Assembly: GCA_038046085.1 (NCBI GenBank)
Contig: JBBSWW010000004.1
Coordinates: forward strand, 1 to 64,000
DNA length: 64,000 bases
Origin: GW2011-AR18 sp038046085
GTDB lineage: Archaea > Nanobdellota > Nanobdellia > SCGC-AAA011-G17 > GW2011-AR18
Reading direction: 5' to 3'
A program made the position numbers and the translations under genes. Below are positions 53,163-61,905 of the stretch, piece after piece. A model generated the notes under the pieces. It saw only the letters and a list, made by a program, of their open reading frames with translations, did not search any database and was not told where the DNA came from. Numbering within the stretch: position 1 is the first letter of the stretch; every line of letters begins with the position of its first letter.

Positions 53163-54263
53163 ATGGACAGGAACACAAAAGAATTCTGGTTTGGAATATT
53201 TGCACTAGTAAGTATAACAGTAGGAGCAGGAGTATTAACACTACCATACATCTTTCTGAAAGCAGGATTTTTAAATTCAGTATTGATACTGATATTTTTA
53301 ACAGTAATCTTAATCATATTATACTTGTATTTAGCTGAAATATTATTAAGAACAAAAGGGAGACATCAATTAACAGGATTAGCTGAAAAATATTTAGGAA
53401 AAAAAGGGAAAGCATTGATGTTTGTATTTAGTTCAATAGGAATCTACGGAGCATTATTAGCATATATTATAGGTGGTGGAAAAGCTTTAAATGCAATATT
53501 TCCATGGAATGAACAATATTATTCAATAATTTATTTTATAATCTTAAGTGTAATATTATATTATGGAAAAAACGTATTCATAAGAGTAGAATCAATATTC
53601 TCATTAATAAAATTATTATTTGTAGTAATACTAGGAATAATATTAATACCAAAATTTTCAATAACACAAATAAATGGATTTAATATAGACTATTTTTATT
53701 TACCATACGGAGTTTTTATGTTCTCATTATTAGCAATAAGTTCAATACCAATAATGAATGAAAATATAAGATCGAAACAAACATTAAAAAAATCAATAAT
53801 ATGGGGAATGATAATAACTGGAGTTGTATATTTGATATTTGTATTAGGAATGTTAGGATCAGGAGCAACAACAGAATTATCAACAACAGGATTAACTGGA
53901 AAAGTAGGATTATTAGCTAATTTATTTGCATTATTCGGAATATCAACAGCATTTATAGGATTAGCATATATACAGAAAGAGGTATTCATGTATGATTATC
54001 TATTAAGTAAATTCAATGCATGGATATTAACAATAATATTACCAATAATACTCTATATAATTAATTTAGATGGATTGATAAGAATAATAGAGGTAACAGG
54101 AAGTGTATCTGGAGGGTTGATGCTGTTATTAGTATTGATAATACATACAAAAGCAAAAAAATATGGAAATAGAACGCCTGAATTAAATTATAAAGAAAAT
54201 ATATTATTAAAAGTAGTATTAGGAATATTGTTCATAGTTGGAATAATAATCTTGTTTATTTAG
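53163..54263 (+). CDS. Amino-acid permease (APC superfamily)
   Basis: 366 residues, about 11 transmembrane helices. GIFALVSITVGAGVLTLPYI carries the G-A-G-V unwound-helix motif of the AAAP/APC fold. Compact for the family. Imports amino acids by ion symport; substrate unknown. Starts 2 bases after the PIN gene, so it may share its message. Confidence 0.82.
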   Translation: MDRNTKEFWFGIFALVSITVGAGVLTLPYIFLKAGFLNSVLILIFLTVILIILYLYLAEILLRTKGRHQLTGLAEKYLGKKGKALMFVFSSIGIYGALLAYIIGGGKALNAIFPWNEQYYSIIYFIILSVILYYGKNVFIRVESIFSLIKLLFVVILGIILIPKFSITQINGFNIDYFYLPYGVFMFSLLAISSIPIMNENIRSKQTLKKSIIWGMIITGVVYLIFVLGMLGSGATTELSTTGLTGKVGLLANLFALFGISTAFIGLAYIQKEVFMYDYLLSKFNAWILTIILPIILYIINLDGLIRIIEVTGSVSGGLMLLLVLIIHTKAKKYGNRTPELNYKENILLKVVLGILFIVGIIILFI

Positions 54264-54305
54264 AAAATAGAAGAACTTAAAAATTAATTTATATCTAATA
54301 TTATC

Positions 54306-54713
54306 ATGAACCAAAATCACGAAGAGTATTTATTATTAACAGAAAAACTAGAAACAATAGAATGGGCTTTAGAAGGAAGTTGTGATGATATTGACTGTGA
54401 TAAATATATGTATAAAGACTTGTTAAAAAATAAATATAAACCTGTTCTTGAACATAATTTCTCCTGTGTGAAAAAACTAAAAGTTGAAAAGAATGCAATC
54501 ATGAGACTTTTATCAATGAAAAAATTTATCAAATATAGATATAAAAAATGTGGAGTTTGTAGAAAATTAGTTGATAGTTTAGGAAGCAGTTATCTTATAG
54601 TAAGTTTTACAAAACTTTTAGATAATAATTATACTCAATGGAATGGTATTGGTGTGCATAAAATGTGCTCAAAAAAAGTAAAAATTCCTAAAGGGTGGAA
54701 AAAATTCTTATAA
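54306..54713 (+). CDS. Hypothetical protein with CxxC motif (135 aa)
   Basis: 135 residues. Early acidic part with CDDIDCDKYMYK, then KKCGVCRKLVDSLGSSYLIV, a probable metal knuckle with a later KMCSKK. No family recognised. Its stop lies one base from the convergent winged-helix gene. Confidence 0.5.
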   Translation: MNQNHEEYLLLTEKLETIEWALEGSCDDIDCDKYMYKDLLKNKYKPVLEHNFSCVKKLKVEKNAIMRLLSMKKFIKYRYKKCGVCRKLVDSLGSSYLIVSFTKLLDNNYTQWNGIGVHKMCSKKVKIPKGWKKFL

Positions 54714-54714
54714 T

Positions 54715-55047
54715 CTAATTCATAACTTCTAATTTCTTATTTTCTTTAGATTCTATCTCTTCTAATTCTTTCAGTACTAAATCATCATATAACTTTATTA
54801 GTTGTTTTATTGTATTATTTTCCTGATTTATCTTGTATAATGTTGCTCTTCCAATCTTTCTTACTTTTAATACCATACCTAATTTAGAAAGTGTTGGCAA
54901 TAGGGTGTTTAATGTTCCCCAACTTACATTAGCATTAAGCATATCTGTAAGTGTATAATCAAAATCTCTTCCCTCTATCAAAAACTGTAAAATCCTCATT
55001 CTTGGATTATCTCCAACATGTTTCAGGAAAATAGATTCAGTTTTCAT
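54715..55047 (-). CDS. Winged-helix regulator (110 aa)
   Basis: 110 residues, single winged helix of the archaeal ArsR/MarR-like group: NPRMRILQFLIEGRDFDYTL, then WGTLNTLLPTLSKLGMVL and a wing (VRKIGRATLYKINQENNT), followed by a helical tail for dimerisation. Ligand unknown. Confidence 0.75.
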   Translation of the reverse strand: MKTESIFLKHVGDNPRMRILQFLIEGRDFDYTLTDMLNANVSWGTLNTLLPTLSKLGMVLKVRKIGRATLYKINQENNTIKQLIKLYDDLVLKELEEIESKENKKLEVMN

Positions 55048-55133
55048 ATAACTATAGAATAAACCAAATATTTAAACCTTTCAACGGAACTTTAGTAGAA
55101 AACTTTATAATATCATAATCCTAAGAATGTATT

Positions 55134-55556
55134 ATGGCAGTAAATTATTTAGCAGTACTGGTAGCAGCTATAGTTTCAATGGTAATAGGTGGATTATGGT
55201 ATTCACCATTATTATTTGGAAATGTATGGATGAAACTATCAGGAATAACACAAAAAGACGTAGAAAAAGCTAAGAAAAAAGGAATGATGAAGAGCATGGG
55301 AAAAAGTTATTTACTAATGTTTGTAGCATGCTTGTTAACATCTTATGTACTAGCTAGATTGTTAAATTTATTACAGACAACAAGTCCGATTAATGGTGCT
55401 AAACTAGCATTATGGATATGGATAGGATTTGTAGCTACTGTAACATTAAGCTCTGTACTATGGGAAAACAAATCATATAAGTTGTATCTGTTGAATAATG
55501 GATATAACGTAGTAAATATGGTAGTAATGGCTGTAATATTGACATTATGGCAATAA
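55134..55556 (+). CDS. DUF1761 membrane protein
   Basis: 140 residues, four transmembrane helices. VSMVIGGLWYSPLLFGNVWM and WENKSYKLYLLNNGYNVVNM are characteristic of DUF1761. Function unknown. Confidence 0.75.
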   Translation: MAVNYLAVLVAAIVSMVIGGLWYSPLLFGNVWMKLSGITQKDVEKAKKKGMMKSMGKSYLLMFVACLLTSYVLARLLNLLQTTSPINGAKLALWIWIGFVATVTLSSVLWENKSYKLYLLNNGYNVVNMVVMAVILTLWQ

Positions 55557-55591
55557 CTTTTATTTTTTCTTTTAATTATTGATTAAAATGT

Positions 55592-56953
55592 TTAATTTTT
55601 ATAGGGTTTATTTATATCTGGATTGTTGTATAATATTTTAAGTTCTTTTATTATTCTTGGCTCTATTTCAACTCTTTTTTCCAATGCTAAATCTACAATC
55701 TCTTTTTTTGTTTCTACTAGTTCTGTTATTTCTTCATTTGTAAATCCTAAGTCCTGTGCTTCGTATACTTGACTTGCTGTTCTATAATATAAATAATTTC
55801 CACGGCCATTAATTTTATATCTGTAATATGCTCTTGCTTTCTTTATTTTCCTTCTACTTAAAGTTTGTTCTATTATATATGATGGTAATTCTAGGAAATA
55901 GCCTATATCTTGTGTTGACATGCCACTATTTGCTCTGTTTATAATTATCTCTATTTCTTTATTTGTCGTATTATCTCTTTTATTCATTGTTCCATATAAA
56001 GGTTCTAAGCCTACTCTTTTAAGTATTCTACTTACATAAGAAAATCCTATTCCTGTTATATTCTCTAACTCTTTTAATGATAATTTTATTCCATTATCTT
56101 TTGCTTCGTAATATCTTTGAAATACTGATAATATTTTCTCAAAAGGAATTGCACGTTCATCTTGTGTTTTCATATTAATTTTATATTCTACTGCTTTTTG
56201 ATATGCAATATCTTCTTTCTCTAATAATTGTGAAATTCTTTCTTCTAAAACATATAGAAAATATACTCTTTCGTCTGATTTTTTTTCTTTTACATATTCT
56301 CTTTTCTTTCTATAATCATTGTACTGTCCTGTATTAATTATATATTGTCTTATTCTTTCCCCGCTTAGATTAACATTTTTCCCAATTTTAGATAATGATA
56401 ATCCTTGTTCTATAAACTTATCAATTTCAGGTCTATGTATATCTTTAGAATTCTTTCTTCTTGGTCTTAATGACTTTACTTTTTCTACTAAGTCATTGAT
56501 ATTTTCTGTACTTTTTTGATCTTTTTCACCTATTAAATTATCTTTTAATTCTATTCCAGTTTGAGAAGCATATTTTCTTATTTTATCAATAGTTAATCCT
56601 GTTTTATCATGTATCTCTTTTAGACTATTAGCTCCTGATTCAGTAACATCAAATATTTCTCTAATTTCCTTTCTTTTTCGAATTTGACTTTTTGATTCTC
56701 TATATTTTACTCTTTTTATATCAAATAATCTTTCTGGGTTCGGTATTTCTATTATGTCTTCATCTTCAAGATAATATCTTTTTTCTGTAAAATTTGGAAA
56801 ATCATCAGTTAATGAACCATAGACATAGAAACCTAGTTCATCTCTTTCTAATTTTCCACCAGTATAATAATATTCATCTTTTTTTATACCAACATTAATT
56901 CCAACTATATCTTCTAAATAATTATCCTTTACTATACGTTTGTATTTTTCCAT
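55592..56953 (-). CDS. Multi-HTH hypothetical protein (453 aa)
   Basis: 453 residues with several HTH-like segments: SLKEIHDKTGLTIDKIRKYA, LSLSKIGKNVNLSGERIRQY (resembling sigma region 4), LKELENITGIGFSYVSRILK, and MSTQDIGYFLELPSYIIEQT. The N-terminus is a beta-rich domain. It may bind extended DNA sites. Divergent from the TrmB gene at 57074, which it could regulate or be regulated by. No family recognised. Confidence 0.6.
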   Translation of the reverse strand: MEKYKRIVKDNYLEDIVGINVGIKKDEYYYTGGKLERDELGFYVYGSLTDDFPNFTEKRYYLEDEDIIEIPNPERLFDIKRVKYRESKSQIRKRKEIREIFDVTESGANSLKEIHDKTGLTIDKIRKYASQTGIELKDNLIGEKDQKSTENINDLVEKVKSLRPRRKNSKDIHRPEIDKFIEQGLSLSKIGKNVNLSGERIRQYIINTGQYNDYRKKREYVKEKKSDERVYFLYVLEERISQLLEKEDIAYQKAVEYKINMKTQDERAIPFEKILSVFQRYYEAKDNGIKLSLKELENITGIGFSYVSRILKRVGLEPLYGTMNKRDNTTNKEIEIIINRANSGMSTQDIGYFLELPSYIIEQTLSRRKIKKARAYYRYKINGRGNYLYYRTASQVYEAQDLGFTNEEITELVETKKEIVDLALEKRVEIEPRIIKELKILYNNPDINKPYKN

Positions 56954-57029
56954 TTATATAATCTTATTAATTTTTCATAGAAATCATTAAAATTACAAAA
57001 TTCTTAAAATCTATTGCTACCTTAGGGGG

Positions 57030-57040
57030 TCGTAGTACGA
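57030..57040. promoter_or_regulatory. Operator-like palindrome upstream of TrmB gene
   Basis: TCGTAGTACGA is a perfect 5-1-5 inverted repeat, placed directly upstream of a TATA box (CTTATAAAA, about 57044-57052) and 34 bases from the ATG. It is a candidate autoregulatory site for the TrmB protein. Confidence 0.5.
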
Positions 57041-57073
57041 AAAGCTTATAAAAACGTGTATAATTAATATATT

Positions 57074-57826
57074 ATGGACATAAAATTACTTCATGACATT
57101 GGATTAACAGAAGGAGAGACGAAAGTTTATCTTGCATTAATCAGTTTGGGAACAACAAGGACAGGACAATTAGCGTCAAAAGCAGGTGTTTCTTCATCAA
57201 AAGTATACAAAATACTAGATAGATTAATCAAAAAAGGCCTAGTTGGGCATGCTATACAGGGAAAAGTGAGACATTACTCAGCATTCGAACCAAAAAGAGT
57301 GTTAAACTACATCGACGAGAAGGAACAAGAGCTTAGAAAAAAGAGAGAGCAACTACAAAAGATCATACCTGAACTAGAATTAGAACAAAAACTCTCATCT
57401 AGCAAGCCAGAAGCAGTAATCTATGAAGGATTTAAAGCAATAAAGAATTTTTATCTCAATATATTGGATGAATTAAAGAAAAGTGAGACTTATTATGTAA
57501 TAGGAGCAGGATATGGACAGAGAAAACCTGGAGTAAAAGAATTCTTCCAAAACTTTCATACACAAAGAGCAAAAAAGAAAATAAAAGTAAAAATGCTGGC
57601 AAATTATGATGTCAAAGGAAATATCGCACCAGCAACGGCAAAAAACTCAGAAGTAAGATACTTGCCTCAGTATTTAATAACAAATATGACAATAATATTC
57701 TATAAGAAAAAATCATTCATATTCTTCTTAACAGATGAACCAGTAGGATTCTTAATGAATAATGAAGAGGCTGTAAAAAGTTTTAAAGCATATTTTGATA
57801 CATTCTGGAGAATAGCTAAGAAATAA
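57074..57826 (+). CDS. TrmB-family transcriptional regulator
   Basis: 250 residues. DIGLTEGETKVYLALISLGT and AGVSSSKVYKILDRLIKKGL form the winged helix; a coiled coil (EKEQELRKKREQLQKIIPEL) and a C-terminal effector domain (VIYEGFKAIKNFYLNILDEL) follow. Paralog of the genes at 16443 and 60122. Preceded by palindrome and TATA; its stop abuts the convergent 435-residue gene. Confidence 0.87.
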   Translation: MDIKLLHDIGLTEGETKVYLALISLGTTRTGQLASKAGVSSSKVYKILDRLIKKGLVGHAIQGKVRHYSAFEPKRVLNYIDEKEQELRKKREQLQKIIPELELEQKLSSSKPEAVIYEGFKAIKNFYLNILDELKKSETYYVIGAGYGQRKPGVKEFFQNFHTQRAKKKIKVKMLANYDVKGNIAPATAKNSEVRYLPQYLITNMTIIFYKKKSFIFFLTDEPVGFLMNNEEAVKSFKAYFDTFWRIAKK

Positions 57827-59134
57827 TTATCTTTTTCCTGTTCCGTAACTTCCAGGTACTGTCATTATTCTTAGTTGATGATTGTCTGGATTTGACATTG
57901 AATAGTTTGTCTGTCTTCTTATTACTTCATTTATAGATTCTCCAACATGTATCATTGAGAATTTTTCATCTGGATTTAAGTTATTTATACTAAAATATAA
58001 AGCGTTCATTAGATTAAACAGGTATCTTCTCGGGAATACAATTGATCTTAGAGTAGTAAACTTTAATGAATTTATAGAATTAGTATTTGGTGTTGGCATG
58101 CATTCAAAAACTGTTGATAACCCTTTTATTTGTTCTTCAGGACTTAAATATGTTAAACGTTTGCAAACATTTCTTAATGTTAAACGAGTTTGTGTATCAT
58201 AAGAGTTTCTATCTTCTCTTATAGCACGTAAATGTCCGCATACTGGATCATTTTCATATAATCTGTCTACTATTGATTTTTCTCTATAACTTAGATCATT
58301 TAGGTTGTTATGTATCTCAGTAATCTTGTCGCATCCATTCCTTATTATATCTAATGCTCTCTCTTTATATTCAAAACTGTCAGCTAGATTACTTTGTCTA
58401 TAATCATAATTAGATGTTCTATTATCTCTTTCTTTTCCTAAAACTACCACGTTATTTCCTATACTAGCTAATTCTTCAGAAGTCAATGATAATACTAAAA
58501 TATATCTACCTTGTCCTTCATTTAAGTATCTTATTATATTAAAATCTCTATAATCAGAAGGTTTTATACTATTATAGAATACATCTATAGGAAGACATAA
58601 CATTGAATTAGTCCTGTATGTTTCTTGATTAAATAATTCTTTTACATAACCAATTTTATGACTAAAATTTAAAGGGTTTCTTTTTTTCCTTTTATTATTC
58701 TGAAAATCTGTTATGACTTTTTGTCTTCCCCTAGAATCTTGCAAACTTAAAAGTCTTCTTATATTATGAATAATATTATTTTCTTTATCATAAACTTCAA
58801 TCTGCCTATTGTCTTTAGCGAAACGATAATTATAGTTTTTTCTTTCTATAAAATCTTCATGCGATCCTTCAACAATATTGACATTGGTATCTGGTAGTGA
58901 TCTTGATACTCTACCAAAGAATTTATCGAATAAGTACATTGAAACATATAATTGTGCAGATTGTTCATTATTATTCCAAGTTGGCATTAGAGAAACTATT
59001 TCATCAAGATTAACATCATCTCTAGAATTACATTCAATAATCTTTTTACCGAATGGAGCAATACTTCTATTAAGATGAAGTGTTCTAGTATCGCTAAAAC
59101 TACAATCTAATATATTTCCATACCTATTAGCCAT
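57827..59134 (-). CDS. Hypothetical protein (435 aa)
   Basis: 435 residues, rich in Arg, Asn and Ser, unlike the Lys-rich neighbours. No domain recognised; no signal or membrane span. The segment SFSDTRTLHLNRSIAPFGKK opens it and YLNEGQGRYILVLSLTSEEL is a central core strand pair. Flanked by TrmB genes and preceded by a TCCA(N5)TGGA element. Confidence 0.6.
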   Translation of the reverse strand: MANRYGNILDCSFSDTRTLHLNRSIAPFGKKIIECNSRDDVNLDEIVSLMPTWNNNEQSAQLYVSMYLFDKFFGRVSRSLPDTNVNIVEGSHEDFIERKNYNYRFAKDNRQIEVYDKENNIIHNIRRLLSLQDSRGRQKVITDFQNNKRKKRNPLNFSHKIGYVKELFNQETYRTNSMLCLPIDVFYNSIKPSDYRDFNIIRYLNEGQGRYILVLSLTSEELASIGNNVVVLGKERDNRTSNYDYRQSNLADSFEYKERALDIIRNGCDKITEIHNNLNDLSYREKSIVDRLYENDPVCGHLRAIREDRNSYDTQTRLTLRNVCKRLTYLSPEEQIKGLSTVFECMPTPNTNSINSLKFTTLRSIVFPRRYLFNLMNALYFSINNLNPDEKFSMIHVGESINEVIRRQTNYSMSNPDNHQLRIMTVPGSYGTGKR

Positions 59135-59172
59135 AAATATTGTATATAAAGAATGTTTAAGATAATAGGGCG

Positions 59173-59185
59173 TCCAGCTTATGGA
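59173..59185. promoter_or_regulatory. TCCA-N5-TGGA element upstream of the 435-aa gene
   Basis: TCCAGCTTATGGA lies about 40 bases upstream of the minus-strand ATG at 59134. The same half-sites, spacing and flanks (CGTCCA...TGGAAT.CTAA) recur at 60064, beside the next TrmB gene. Confidence 0.45.
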
Positions 59186-59188
59186 ATA

Positions 59189-60025
59189 CTAAATTATAGA
59201 ACTAAATTGTGGCACTACATGAGAAAATCTTTCTCTAGCTAATCTCATGTATCCATCATATTTTTGTTCTTCAAGATTTGTATTTTTAAGCATTGATTTA
59301 AGAATTTTTTCTAGCCTTTCTTCTGTTGTTTGAATATCTTGTAATAGCCTTATGTCTTCTAATCTTGGTATATTACCTACTCTTGTAGTCATATAAGATA
59401 TTTCTTTTACTGTAGAATCACGCATTAATTCATATAATGAATCTTCTTTACCATCTACTGCTTTCATAGACTCTAATTCTTTAATAGTTCTATTATATAA
59501 TCCTTTAAATCCCATAAAAGCTTTTAAATCATCTATACTATAAACTCTGAATTTTTCATTGCTTAACTCATTCCTTATTGTTCTCTCAATACTTTCTGTA
59601 TCTCCTTGAAATATGAAATGTAAATATTTTATAAATTTTACTTTTTCATCTAATAATTCAAACATACTCTTATCATGTCTAGCCACATCATCTTTTATAT
59701 CATAGATACCTCTAAACTGAAGTTCCAAATCTCTAAATTTGCGATCAAAATTTGGATGAAAAAACGATTTAGAAAATTCATATTCTGCAATATCCTCATT
59801 AGAATAATAAAAATCTATTCCATCTTCATTATAGAAATCTTTCATTTCTTTCCATAAACCATCTCTTCCCAAGCCTTTACTAGATCTTTTATCTCTTAAT
59901 AATTCTACAACTCTACCATAATTTGGATATTTCTCTTCAAGAAGTAAAACGTCAGCTCTCTTTCTATAACTTGCTCTATTATCTAGCGGTGACATCTTTC
60001 TTATTTTTAATTCATCTATTCCCAT
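59189..60025 (-). CDS. Hypothetical protein (278 aa)
   Basis: 278 residues, helical, Arg/Glu/Asp-rich with RERFSHVVPQF at the end and LSNEKFRVYSIDDLKAFMGF in the middle. Composition resembles the 435-residue neighbour. No family recognised. Divergent from the TrmB gene at 60122. Confidence 0.55.
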   Translation of the reverse strand: MGIDELKIRKMSPLDNRASYRKRADVLLLEEKYPNYGRVVELLRDKRSSKGLGRDGLWKEMKDFYNEDGIDFYYSNEDIAEYEFSKSFFHPNFDRKFRDLELQFRGIYDIKDDVARHDKSMFELLDEKVKFIKYLHFIFQGDTESIERTIRNELSNEKFRVYSIDDLKAFMGFKGLYNRTIKELESMKAVDGKEDSLYELMRDSTVKEISYMTTRVGNIPRLEDIRLLQDIQTTEERLEKILKSMLKNTNLEEQKYDGYMRLARERFSHVVPQFSSII

Positions 60026-60063
60026 AAATCTAATTATTAGAACTTGTATTTAATTAGTAGTCG

Positions 60064-60076
60064 TCCAACTATTGGA
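60064..60076. promoter_or_regulatory. Operator-like inverted repeat between divergent genes
   Basis: TCCAACTATTGGA is a perfect 5-3-5 inverted repeat about 17 bases upstream of a TATA box (CTTATAAAAC, from about 60093) for the TrmB gene. It is shared by the divergent 278-residue gene. It repeats the element at 59173. Confidence 0.5.
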
Positions 60077-60121
60077 ATGCTAATTAGTAAAACTTATAAA
60101 ACCTTTTACAATAATAACTAT

Positions 60122-60868
60122 ATGAAAGAACTAGAAAATTTAGGAATGAGCAAGGCAGAAATAAGAGTATACTTATCATTACTAAAATTGGGTTCTGTTC
60201 AAGCTATGAGTATAGCTAAAGAAACATTCCTTAGAAAATCAACAATATATGAAACATTAAGAAGACTAGAAGAAAAAGGACTAGTATCAAACATAACTAA
60301 AAATTCAACAAGATATTATGAAGCAGTACAGCCAGAAAGACTATTAGACATAATAAAAGAGAAAAAACAACAAATAGAATTACAAGAAAAAAACTTAGAA
60401 GAAACAATAAATAAAATAAAACAAGGACTAGGAAAACCAAAACCTCAAGCAGAAGCACATATATTAATAGGAATAGAAGGATTTAAAACGATGAGAAGAG
60501 ATGTATTAAAAAATTCAAAAGGAGAACATTTATTGATTGGAGCAATATCTAGAGAGAGTGAAGTAATGCCAGCATTCTTTAAAGAATGGAATAAACAAAG
60601 AATAAAAAACAAGATAACAATAAAAATATTACATAAACAAAGCGCAAAAGAAAAGAAAATGACTAAAGATAATTATATGGGAAAATATTTTGAATCAAAA
60701 TATCTATCAAAAGATATAGAAAATCCAGCAGTAATAAACATCTATGGAGACAGAATAGTAAACGTATTATGGAACGATAAAAACCCAATATGTTTCATGC
60801 TAATAAACAAAGAAATAGCAGAATCATATAGACAATACTTTAAACATTTGTGGAAAAAATCAAAATAA
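60122..60868 (+). CDS. TrmB-family transcriptional regulator
   Basis: 248 residues from the ATG at 60122, chosen because it follows the TATA box at leaderless spacing; an in-frame ATG at 60044 lies upstream of the operator. NLGMSKAEIRVYLSLLKLGS and TIYETLRRLEEKGLVSNITK form the winged helix; a coiled coil and effector domain follow. Closest in layout to the gene at 57074. Confidence 0.87.
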   Translation: MKELENLGMSKAEIRVYLSLLKLGSVQAMSIAKETFLRKSTIYETLRRLEEKGLVSNITKNSTRYYEAVQPERLLDIIKEKKQQIELQEKNLEETINKIKQGLGKPKPQAEAHILIGIEGFKTMRRDVLKNSKGEHLLIGAISRESEVMPAFFKEWNKQRIKNKITIKILHKQSAKEKKMTKDNYMGKYFESKYLSKDIENPAVINIYGDRIVNVLWNDKNPICFMLINKEIAESYRQYFKHLWKKSK

Positions 60869-60905
60869 TAAAGTTTTAATACTTACTGATATAATATTAT
60901 ATCAA

Positions 60906-61481
60906 ATGATACAAAATTATAACGGCTATAAAGTCCTGAAAGAATTCATGGAAAATCCATTAACAGGATATAAATTAAGAGAATTATCAAGAAATTTAAA
61001 ACTAGGATTACCGTCAATAAGCAAATATGTAAAAGAAATAGAAAAAGAAGGGATGGTAGAATTACAGATATATCATGGAACAAGACTATACTTTGCGAAT
61101 AGAGAGAATGAAAAATTCAAGATATACAAAATATTCCATAATAGAATAAAATTAGAAGAGAGTGGATTAATAGATTATATAGAAAAAGAACTTTATTATC
61201 CTACAATAATTTTATTTGGATCAAAAGCAAGAGGTGATGATACAGAAAAAAGCGATTATGATCTAGCTGTATTTGGGGCCGGGGTAAAAAATCTAGACCT
61301 CTATGATTATGAAAAAAAACTGAAAGCACCAATACAATTAGTAACATTTACTAATGATGAATTTGAAAGAATGAAACAATTAAAGCATGGATTATTCATA
61401 AATATTCTTGATGGAATAAGATTATCTGGCATTTCTTTGAATATCTTCTGGGAAATTCATGATAAGACACTTAAAGTCTAA
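60906..61481 (+). CDS. mntA: HTH plus MNT-type nucleotidyltransferase (antitoxin)
   Basis: 191 residues. Winged helix at 20-60 (YKLRELSRNLKLGLPSISKY), then a minimal nucleotidyltransferase with GSKARGDDTEKSDYDLAVF (Gly105-Ser106, Asp117, Asp119). In MNT/HEPN systems this enzyme adds AMP to the HEPN toxin. The HTH fusion could autoregulate the pair. The HEPN-like gene follows 16 bases later. Confidence 0.75.
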   Translation: MIQNYNGYKVLKEFMENPLTGYKLRELSRNLKLGLPSISKYVKEIEKEGMVELQIYHGTRLYFANRENEKFKIYKIFHNRIKLEESGLIDYIEKELYYPTIILFGSKARGDDTEKSDYDLAVFGAGVKNLDLYDYEKKLKAPIQLVTFTNDEFERMKQLKHGLFINILDGIRLSGISLNIFWEIHDKTLKV

Positions 61482-61497
61482 AACTTAATAATATTTT

Positions 61498-61905
61498 ATG
61501 GAATGGAAAGATTGCATTAAAGATGGATCAGTAACTAAAAGTTATGTTGAAGATAAGAAAATAAACTTATTAATTAATGCCTCTAAAAGAAAAATAGACT
61601 TTGTTAATATTCATAATGTTGATAATACTAATCAAGAGATATTATTTTCTATATATTACGAAGGAATATTAGAATTATTGCATGCTTTTGTGATGAAAGA
61701 TGGATATTTAATAAATAACCATATATGCTTAGGATATTATTTAAAAGAAGTCTTTAATAGCGAACAATTGTTTAGTATATTTAATAACTCTAGAATAATA
61801 AGAAATAATTCAATGTATAAAGGAGAAATAATAAGTGTTGAATTAGTAAAAAGTGCAATAGGAGAATTAAATTATCTAAATGAAGAGATAATAAGGCTTA
61901 TTTAA
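61498..61905 (+). CDS. hepT: HEPN-like protein (toxin partner)
   Basis: 135 residues, helical. FSIYYEGILELLHAFVMKDG and the C-terminal IIRNNSMYKGEIISVELV resemble HEPN RNases, whose active motif is Rx4-6H. Here Arg102 is followed by RNNSMY with Tyr107 where His is expected, so RNase activity is doubtful. The convergent gatB stop overlaps by 8 bases. Confidence 0.6.
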   Translation: MEWKDCIKDGSVTKSYVEDKKINLLINASKRKIDFVNIHNVDNTNQEILFSIYYEGILELLHAFVMKDGYLINNHICLGYYLKEVFNSEQLFSIFNNSRIIRNNSMYKGEIISVELVKSAIGELNYLNEEIIRLI

